A stretch of DNA of 9,707 bases from Candidatus Kaiserbacteria bacterium (GTDB taxonomy: Bacteria; Patescibacteriota; Minisyncoccia; Phycocordibacterales; UBA918): NCBI GenBank assembly GCA_023264435.1, contig JAHFMK010000003.1:1-9707 (forward strand), written 5' to 3'. Below the pieces are notes generated by a model. That model saw nothing but the letters and a program-made list of their open reading frames with translations, was not told the origin of the DNA and did not search any database. The position numbers and the translations under genes were made by a program. Shown in pieces: positions 5,262 through 9,707 of this stretch; within the stretch, counting starts at the first letter, position 1, and each line of letters opens with the position of its first letter.

Positions 5262-5600
5262 TTATTCACCCTTTTCAATCTTTTTCACTACTTCATCCAT
5301 GTGTTGTCGGTGACGTTCACCATAATCAATCTCAAAATCAATGTGAGGAATATATTTTAGTCGTGCATGTTTTTTGACATATGAACGAAGCTCCGAAGCT
5401 TTTCGTGTAAGAAAAATAAGCACGTCGGACTCTTTTCCATCGGGTATAGTTGTAAATAACACTGTAACAGTACGAAAATTTTCTGAGACGATAACATTTG
5501 TCACAGTGATAAGTGGATCAGAATTTGCCTCTTCACGAATAAATTGTGCAACAACTGCCATCAGTAGTGAGCGTACGCGCTCATGTTTGTCATATTCCAT
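5262..5600 (-). CDS. rbfA: Ribosome-binding factor A (30S maturation)
   Basis: RbfA binds the 30S subunit near helix 1 of 16S rRNA and helps its late maturation, notably in the cold. The 112-residue length fits the family. Visible family features: the N-terminal helix with RVRSLLMAVVAQFIREEA, the strand LITVTNVIVSENFRTVTVLF (the family's typical V.VS motif before a hydrophobic strand), the long helix LIFLTRKASELRSYVKKHARLKYIP, and the final strand plus helix FEIDYGERHRQHMDEVVKKI. ATG 5600 lies two bases after the infB stop with no separate Shine-Dalgarno, so translation is probably coupled. infB-rbfA is a widely conserved order. Sequence divergence from model organisms is considerable, but context makes the call firm. 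Confidence 0.9.
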   Translation of the reverse strand: MEYDKHERVRSLLMAVVAQFIREEANSDPLITVTNVIVSENFRTVTVLFTTIPDGKESDVLIFLTRKASELRSYVKKHARLKYIPHIDFEIDYGERHRQHMDEVVKKIEKGE

Positions 5601-5602
5601 AC

Positions 5603-7102
5603 TTAGGTAATTACAGTATCAAATGCTTCAATATAATCACCAGGTGCAATTTCAACTTTGCTATCAAGTTGCATACCAAATTCTCCTTCAGTTATTGCTT
5701 TCACATTTGATTTATGTTGTTGGAGATTTTTGAGTATGCCCGAGCCAAGTACCACATCTCTCCGCGTGATACGGACATGCTGATTGAGTGTGAGTGTGCC
5801 TTCTTCTGCCCGTCCACCAAGCACATGTGCATTTTTTTGTGAACTAAAATGTTTTAAAATTTTTGCACGTCCTGTCACTATCTTTTCTTCTTTCTTTGGT
5901 GTCCGTGCTTTGAGTGCAGTTTCAAGCCATTCAGAAAGTTTATATATAATATCAAAGGTCTCAATTTCTACCCCAAGACGTTCCGCAAGGTCAATTGCTG
6001 CTCGGTCTGGTTTTACATTGAAGCCTACAATAATTGCTTGAGGTGTTGCACTAACATTATGGATATCATTTGATGAGATGGGACCGACACCCGTACCGAT
6101 GATACGCACAGTAAAACGGTCTGATTTATATTTTTGAAGCTCGTGCAAAATAGCATCAATGGTACCGAGTACGTCTGCTTTTATAAGAAGGGGAATGTTG
6201 GGAAGTGTTGCATCATAGTCAGTTTCGTGAGTCGGTGCTTTGGCATGTTCCTGCACATGTTTCTCTGCATCCTTTTTTGATGATACGGTTATAAATGGTG
6301 CACCAACGCTCGGTACGTCACTCCATCCAACAATACCTACAGGTTCAGATGCACGAGCTTCGGTAATAGTTTTCCCTGACCAGTCTTCCATAATACGCAC
6401 AGGCGCAAAACTTGTGCCTGAAACAACAAAATCTCCCGAGCGAAGGACACCATTTTTAATCATTAGTGTCGCAGTACTTCCACGCTTACTATCAAGCTTT
6501 CCTTCAATAACACTTCCTGATGCATTTTCATGTTCGTCAGTGGTAAATTCTGCGAGGTCTGCGGTGAGGAGAAGAATATCAAGAAGCTCATCAACACCTT
6601 TCCCTGTTTTTGCAGAAATAGGTGCCCATGAGATGTCACCACCCATTCCTTCAATGTATATTTCGTTTTCAATAAGACTTGATTGCGTGCGGACGAGGTC
6701 TGCTCCGGGTTTGTCTATTTTGTTGATTGCAACAATAAAAGGAATACCTGCTTTTTTAATACAGGTAAGTGCTTCAAGAGTTTGCGGTTTTACACCATCT
6801 TCCGCAGATACAATAAGAATGGCAATATCAGCTATGTCGGCACCGCGGAAACGCATTTTTTGGAATGCCTCATGCCCAGGAGTATCAAGAAATGTTATGT
6901 GTTTTGTGAGACCATCTTTGGTGGTGTGTTCAACACGATAGGCAGAAAGATGTTGCGTAATGCCACCTGCTTCGCCCGCAACAATGTTTGAGCTCCGGAT
7001 ATAGTCGAGAAGTGTTGATTTTCCGTGGTCAATATGCCCCATAATCACCACAATTGGTGGGCGAGTGACAATATTACTTTGTGTTGTTTTTGATTTTGCC
7101 AT
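5603..7102 (-). CDS. infB: Translation initiation factor IF-2, short form
   Basis: IF-2 is the GTPase that places fMet-tRNA on the 30S subunit and drives subunit joining. The 499 residues contain the G domain with G1 GHIDHGKST (22-30), G2 GGITQ (46-50), G3 DTPGHE (73-78), G4 NKID (127-130) and G5 SAK (163-165), then the domain II barrel, the linker-helix/domain III region (VKPDRAAIDLAERLGVEIET) and the C-terminal fMet-tRNA-binding barrel ending in APGDYIEAFD. Against about 740 residues in B. subtilis and 890 in E. coli, the whole N-terminal extension is missing: the protein begins only about 20 residues before the P-loop. The start at 7102 has no Shine-Dalgarno. The gene leads the infB-rbfA operon, with promoter and leader palindrome upstream. 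Confidence 0.97.
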   Translation of the reverse strand: MAKSKTTQSNIVTRPPIVVIMGHIDHGKSTLLDYIRSSNIVAGEAGGITQHLSAYRVEHTTKDGLTKHITFLDTPGHEAFQKMRFRGADIADIAILIVSAEDGVKPQTLEALTCIKKAGIPFIVAINKIDKPGADLVRTQSSLIENEIYIEGMGGDISWAPISAKTGKGVDELLDILLLTADLAEFTTDEHENASGSVIEGKLDSKRGSTATLMIKNGVLRSGDFVVSGTSFAPVRIMEDWSGKTITEARASEPVGIVGWSDVPSVGAPFITVSSKKDAEKHVQEHAKAPTHETDYDATLPNIPLLIKADVLGTIDAILHELQKYKSDRFTVRIIGTGVGPISSNDIHNVSATPQAIIVGFNVKPDRAAIDLAERLGVEIETFDIIYKLSEWLETALKARTPKKEEKIVTGRAKILKHFSSQKNAHVLGGRAEEGTLTLNQHVRITRRDVVLGSGILKNLQQHKSNVKAITEGEFGMQLDSKVEIAPGDYIEAFDTVIT

Positions 7103-7120
7103 AAGAGTGTGGTTTTAAAA

Positions 7121-7139
7121 ATACCTGTTGTACAGGTAT
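7121..7139 (-). promoter_or_regulatory. 19-bp palindrome in the infB leader (operator or RNA hairpin)
   Basis: ATACCTGT and ACAGGTAT are perfect 8-bp inverted arms around a 3-nt centre, lying between the predicted infB transcription start (about 7149) and the ATG at 7102. As RNA it is a hairpin followed by UUUUAAAA, a weak attenuator shape; as DNA it is a symmetric operator-like site at about +10 to +28. Confidence 0.5.
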
Positions 7140-7155
7140 ATGCAATTACTCTGGG

Positions 7156-7164
7156 AGTATAGCA
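7156..7164 (-). promoter_or_regulatory. Extended -10 promoter of infB-rbfA
   Basis: On the minus strand TGCTATACT combines TG, one base and TATACT (5 of 6 to consensus). The -35 region is poor. Transcription would start near 7149, leaving a leader of about 47 nt that contains the palindrome at 7121-7139. Confidence 0.5.
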
Positions 7165-7282
7165 GATATGTACGTATTTAGCTATATGTTGTATAAATCG
7201 AGTTCAATAATGTATACGCTCGACAAAGTGTAATACTAGATATTGCGTGATGCTGAATAGTGAAAGTATCACGGTATGCTTA

Positions 7283-7311
7283 TTTACATAATATATAAAG
7301 CGTGACATTAT
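7283..7311 (+). promoter_or_regulatory. Promoter placing the desulfurase transcript start on its ATG
   Basis: TTTACA (7283-7288, 5 of 6 to TTGACA), a 17-nt spacer, and CATTAT (7306-7311) preceded by TGA, i.e. an extended -10. Exactly six bases (TTTGCA) separate it from the ATG at 7318, so the predicted +1 is the A of the start codon. No Shine-Dalgarno is present. Confidence 0.5.
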
Positions 7312-7317
7312 TTTGCA

Positions 7318-8532
7318 ATGATGCAAGGCTTAAATTTTTGGAAGCAGAAGAAACGAATACACCTTGATTATGCATCAACAACGCCTGTGCATCCTGAGGT
7401 ATATAAAGCAATGCAACCATTTTTTTCTGAGAAATGGGCGAATGCAAGTGCGATATATACTGAGGGTGTGATGGTGCGTGAGGTCATTGATGGTGCGCGA
7501 GCGAAGCTCGCGCACATACTTAACGTACGCCCCGCAGATTGTATCTTTACGAGTGGTGGTACTGAGTCAAATAATCTTGCAATTATAGGGTTGATTGAAA
7601 ATTTGCATGGTACAGGTATTGCATATGAGACGATGGAGATTATTACAACTCGCATTGAGCATCCTTCAATCACTGAAACCCTTCGTTCTCTTGAAAAGCG
7701 AGGAGTGGTGATTCGGTACATACCAATTGATAGTGATGGACGTATTGATGTACCTGCATTACAAACACTTCTTTCGCCACAGACTCGTCTGGTCACGTGT
7801 GCATATGTTAATTCAGAAATTGGAGTTATTCAAGATGTAAAAAAAATCTCACGTATGGTGCGAGCATGGAATGACGCACACGATACCACCGTACGGATAC
7901 ATATTGACGCATGTCAGGCACCGTTGTGGCTCCCTTGTGCTCTCGATATGCTCGGTGTCGATATGCTCTCACTTGATGCAGGGAAGTGCTATGGTCCCAA
8001 AGGTGTGGGGGTGCTAGTGAAGCGACATTGGGTATCGCTCAATCCTATTATGTTTGGTGGTGGACAGGAAATGGGAATGCGTGCAGGGACAGAAAATACT
8101 GCATTAATTGTGGGGTGTGTGGAGGCATTGGTGCGTGCACAGAAATATTGGAAAGCAAGAAGTGAAAAGATAAAGTTTCTCCGTGATTTTTTCTTCGAAA
8201 AAATCACGGAGAAACTTCCACACGCATTGGTAAATGGAAGTCTTACACATCGTGTCGCAAATAATGTAAATATTTCGATAGTGGGATATGATGGAGAATA
8301 TGCAGTGATAACACTTGATGCACAGGGTGTTTCTGCTTCAACGCGAAGTGCGTGTGGCGTAGGGAAAGGAAATGGTTCGGCTGTTGTGCAGGAAATAAGT
8401 GGAGATACTGCACGGGCACTTTCCACTATTCGTTTTACCCTTGGCGAGGAAAGTGCCCGTGCCGACATTATACGTGCAGTGGATGCACTCAAAAACTATA
8501 TGACCCTCATGAAACCTCAGACTGAAAATTGA
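7318..8532 (+). CDS. Cysteine desulfurase, IscS/NifS type
   Basis: A PLP enzyme of the class V aminotransferase fold that takes sulfur from cysteine as an enzyme persulfide for Fe-S clusters and tRNA thiolation. The 404-residue length is normal. Landmarks: LDYASTTPVHPEV (16-28), TSGGTESNN (78-86), EHPS with His115, the PLP-ring Asp in HIDACQAP (Asp197), the PLP Lys in AGKCYGPKG (Lys223), GGGQEMGMRAGTEN (247-260), and the active-site loop STRSACG with Cys346. The residue before the PLP Lys is Gly222 where IscS/NifS have His, an unusual feature. ATG 7318 and 7321 are adjacent; the former fits the promoter spacing. No scaffold (iscU) or thiolase gene is in the window, so the sulfur acceptor is unknown. 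The coding sequence holds three strong inverted repeats (7493-7515, 8173-8217, 8410-8462). Confidence 0.93.
   Translation: MMQGLNFWKQKKRIHLDYASTTPVHPEVYKAMQPFFSEKWANASAIYTEGVMVREVIDGARAKLAHILNVRPADCIFTSGGTESNNLAIIGLIENLHGTGIAYETMEIITTRIEHPSITETLRSLEKRGVVIRYIPIDSDGRIDVPALQTLLSPQTRLVTCAYVNSEIGVIQDVKKISRMVRAWNDAHDTTVRIHIDACQAPLWLPCALDMLGVDMLSLDAGKCYGPKGVGVLVKRHWVSLNPIMFGGGQEMGMRAGTENTALIVGCVEALVRAQKYWKARSEKIKFLRDFFFEKITEKLPHALVNGSLTHRVANNVNISIVGYDGEYAVITLDAQGVSASTRSACGVGKGNGSAVVQEISGDTARALSTIRFTLGEESARADIIRAVDALKNYMTLMKPQTEN
8173..8217. repeat. Perfect 21-bp inverted repeat inside the desulfurase gene
   Basis: Arms 8173-8193 and 8197-8217 are exact reverse complements around a TTC centre. The DNA encodes KFLRDFFFEKITEKL, on the surface-helix side of the C-terminal half. 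No T tract follows on the plus strand. Confidence 0.95.
8410..8462. repeat. Perfect 15-bp inverted repeat near the 3' end of the desulfurase gene
   Basis: GCACGGGCACTTTCC (8410-8424) and its exact reverse complement (8448-8462) flank a 23-nt loop, just downstream of the catalytic-Cys codon. It codes for residues about 365-382, including the conserved RFTLG. Confidence 0.95.
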
Positions 8533-8613
8533 CTTTTAGTAAAATAATTGTATTATTTAAAACACACGTGAAAGATATCCATACCATTTTTTCTCGTTTA
8601 TCAGGATTTCACG

Positions 8614-8619
8614 TATAAT
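8614..8619 (+). promoter_or_regulatory. -10 box of the Clp ATPase gene
   Basis: A perfect TATAAT ends 18 nt before the ATG at 8638, giving a leader of about 12 nt without a Shine-Dalgarno. No good -35 is seen. The 105-bp gap before this gene otherwise holds only an A/T-only 7-bp hairpin (8542-8558). Confidence 0.45.
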
Positions 8620-8637
8620 AGTTACTGTACTATATAT

Positions 8638-9707
8638 ATGCCAAATTTTCATAATTTTACATCAAGAGCAAAGGAAGCAATTCGTAAAGCACACGAGCTT
8701 GCTATTGAACGTGGGCAAAATCATGTCAGTCCCACACATCTTCTTGCTGCACTTATTATGCAAGATGAGAATACGGTCATCTCATTACTTGATAGACTAG
8801 ATATTGATATTATTACCCTCACTGACTTACTCATTGAAGCACTTGAAGTACCAAATGTTGGTCAGACAGTTTCCATGTCACAGTCATATCAGCTTTATCT
8901 TACCCCAGACCTTGCACAAGCACTGGAAGAATCAGGTCGTATTGCACAAAGTCTGAATGACTCGTATGTAGGCGTTGAACATCTCTTCCTTGCACTTCTC
9001 GAACATCCAGGCCCTGCGATAGAAGTACTCAATCGTGCACACGTAGATAAAAAGAAAATTCAGAACGCATTGAAAGAAGTTCGTGAACATAATGTAACTG
9101 ATGCACAATCACCGAAGAAATATCGTGCCCTTTCAAAGTATGCACGAAATCTCACAAAGCTTGCACAGGAAAATAAACTCGACCCAGTGATTGGCCGTGA
9201 TGCAGAAATTCAACGTGTCATTCAAATCCTTTCCCGACGTACAAAAAATAATCCAGTCCTTATTGGTGAAGCAGGAGTGGGGAAGACTGCAATTGCCGAA
9301 GGTCTTGCAAATGCCATTGTGCAAGGAAATGTGCCTGAATCAGTACGAGAAAAAGAAATTCTTTCGCTTGACCTTGGGCTTTTGGTGGCAGGTACAAAAT
9401 TTCGTGGTGAATTTGAAGAACGGCTTAAACAAGTGATGAAAGAAGTCGAGCAGGCACAGGGTGGAGTAATACTTTTTATTGATGAGTTGCACACTATTGT
9501 GGGTGCGGGACAAGCAGAGGGTTCAATGGATGCATCAAACATGCTTAAACCAGCGCTTGCACGAGGAGAGATGCGTGTGATTGGCGCGACAACATTAAAG
9601 GAATATCAAAAGCATATTGAGCGTGACCCCGCATTGACTCGACGTTTTCAGCCCGTGTACGTCAATGAACCTTCAGTGGAAGATGCAATTGCAATATTGA
9701 GAGGTGT
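8638..9707 (+). CDS. ClpB/ClpC-family AAA+ ATPase, N-terminal part (runs off window)
   Basis: The first 356 codons of a Hsp100 unfoldase, open to the window end. Residues 1-145 form the Clp N-domain as two repeats (FTSRAKEAIRKAHELAIERG...SPTHLLAALI and LTPDLAQALEESGRIAQ...VGVEHLFLALL). A short linker leads to the first AAA+ module: KLDPVIGRDAEIQRVIQILS, Walker A GEAGVGKT (210-217), the pore loop in GTKFRGEFEERL, Walker B VILFIDE (277-283) and Arg fingers in DPALTRRFQP (Arg335/336). ClpB (disaggregase) and ClpC (partner of the ClpP protease) differ mainly in the middle-domain length and the ClpP-binding loop, both beyond the window. MDASNMLKPALARGE and PSVEDAIAILRG lean slightly to ClpB. No CtsR-like operator is seen. 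Confidence 0.95.
   Translation, partial: MPNFHNFTSRAKEAIRKAHELAIERGQNHVSPTHLLAALIMQDENTVISLLDRLDIDIITLTDLLIEALEVPNVGQTVSMSQSYQLYLTPDLAQALEESGRIAQSLNDSYVGVEHLFLALLEHPGPAIEVLNRAHVDKKKIQNALKEVREHNVTDAQSPKKYRALSKYARNLTKLAQENKLDPVIGRDAEIQRVIQILSRRTKNNPVLIGEAGVGKTAIAEGLANAIVQGNVPESVREKEILSLDLGLLVAGTKFRGEFEERLKQVMKEVEQAQGGVILFIDELHTIVGAGQAEGSMDASNMLKPALARGEMRVIGATTLKEYQKHIERDPALTRRFQPVYVNEPSVEDAIAILRG

Noticed and set aside
6240..6941. 233-codon open frame antisense to infB
   Set aside because: Shadow of the highly conserved IF-2 coding frame; Ser/Arg-rich composition with no domain.
7989..8492. 167-codon open frame antisense to the cysteine desulfurase
   Set aside because: Shadow frame of a clear enzyme gene; no promoter or family features.
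8542..8558. Hairpin after the desulfurase stop as a terminator
   Set aside because: The 7-bp stem is made only of A-T pairs and is followed by AAAAC rather than a T tract, so it would not terminate well.

Overview
The window looks like chromosomal DNA from a small-genome bacterium, most likely a member of the Candidate Phyla Radiation (Patescibacteria/Parcubacteria-like). This is inference. It rests on an IF-2 with no N-terminal extension (499 residues), four tRNA genes without encoded CCA, several starts without a Shine-Dalgarno, tandem two-helix pilin-like membrane proteins, moderate-to-low GC and very compact packing. The genetic code looks standard: TGA is used as a stop.

Layout. (1) 1-457 (+): the end of one small membrane protein and a complete paralogue, resembling VirB2/TrbC-type pilin-like proteins. 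(2) 487-2931 (-): a two-gene operon with a strong sigma70-type promoter, an SPFH/Band 7 protein followed by an unrecognised four-helix membrane protein, closed by an intrinsic terminator. (3) 3109-4143 (+): trhO, the tRNA U34 hydroxylase, divergent from the SPFH operon, probably leaderless, with a 15-bp terminator hairpin. (4) 4257-4680 (-): tRNA-Leu(UAA), tRNA-Leu(UAG) and tRNA-Cys(GCA); two of these are followed by copies of the same 26-nt terminator. (5) 4862-4934 (+): tRNA-Lys(CUU). From its T-loop onward a perfect 119-bp direct repeat begins, recurring 156 bp downstream in a dense hairpin region without genes. (6) 5262-7102 (-): infB and rbfA, the conserved translation-initiation/ribosome-maturation pair, with an extended -10 promoter and a 19-bp palindrome in the leader. 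(7) 7318-8532 (+): an IscS/NifS-type cysteine desulfurase, probably leaderless, with three strong perfect inverted repeats inside its coding sequence. (8) 8638-9707 (+): the first 356 codons of a ClpB/ClpC-family AAA+ ATPase, cut by the window end.

Most genes serve translation and tRNA biology: TrhO modifies U34, the desulfurase supplies sulfur for Fe-S clusters and/or tRNA thiolation, and IF-2 and RbfA act on the 30S subunit. The Clp ATPase is protein quality control. The SPFH pair is the least understood protein system here. The repeat attached to tRNA-Lys is the least explained DNA/RNA structure: its hairpins include one whose 3' arm differs in sequence between the two copies yet still pairs with the identical 5' arm.
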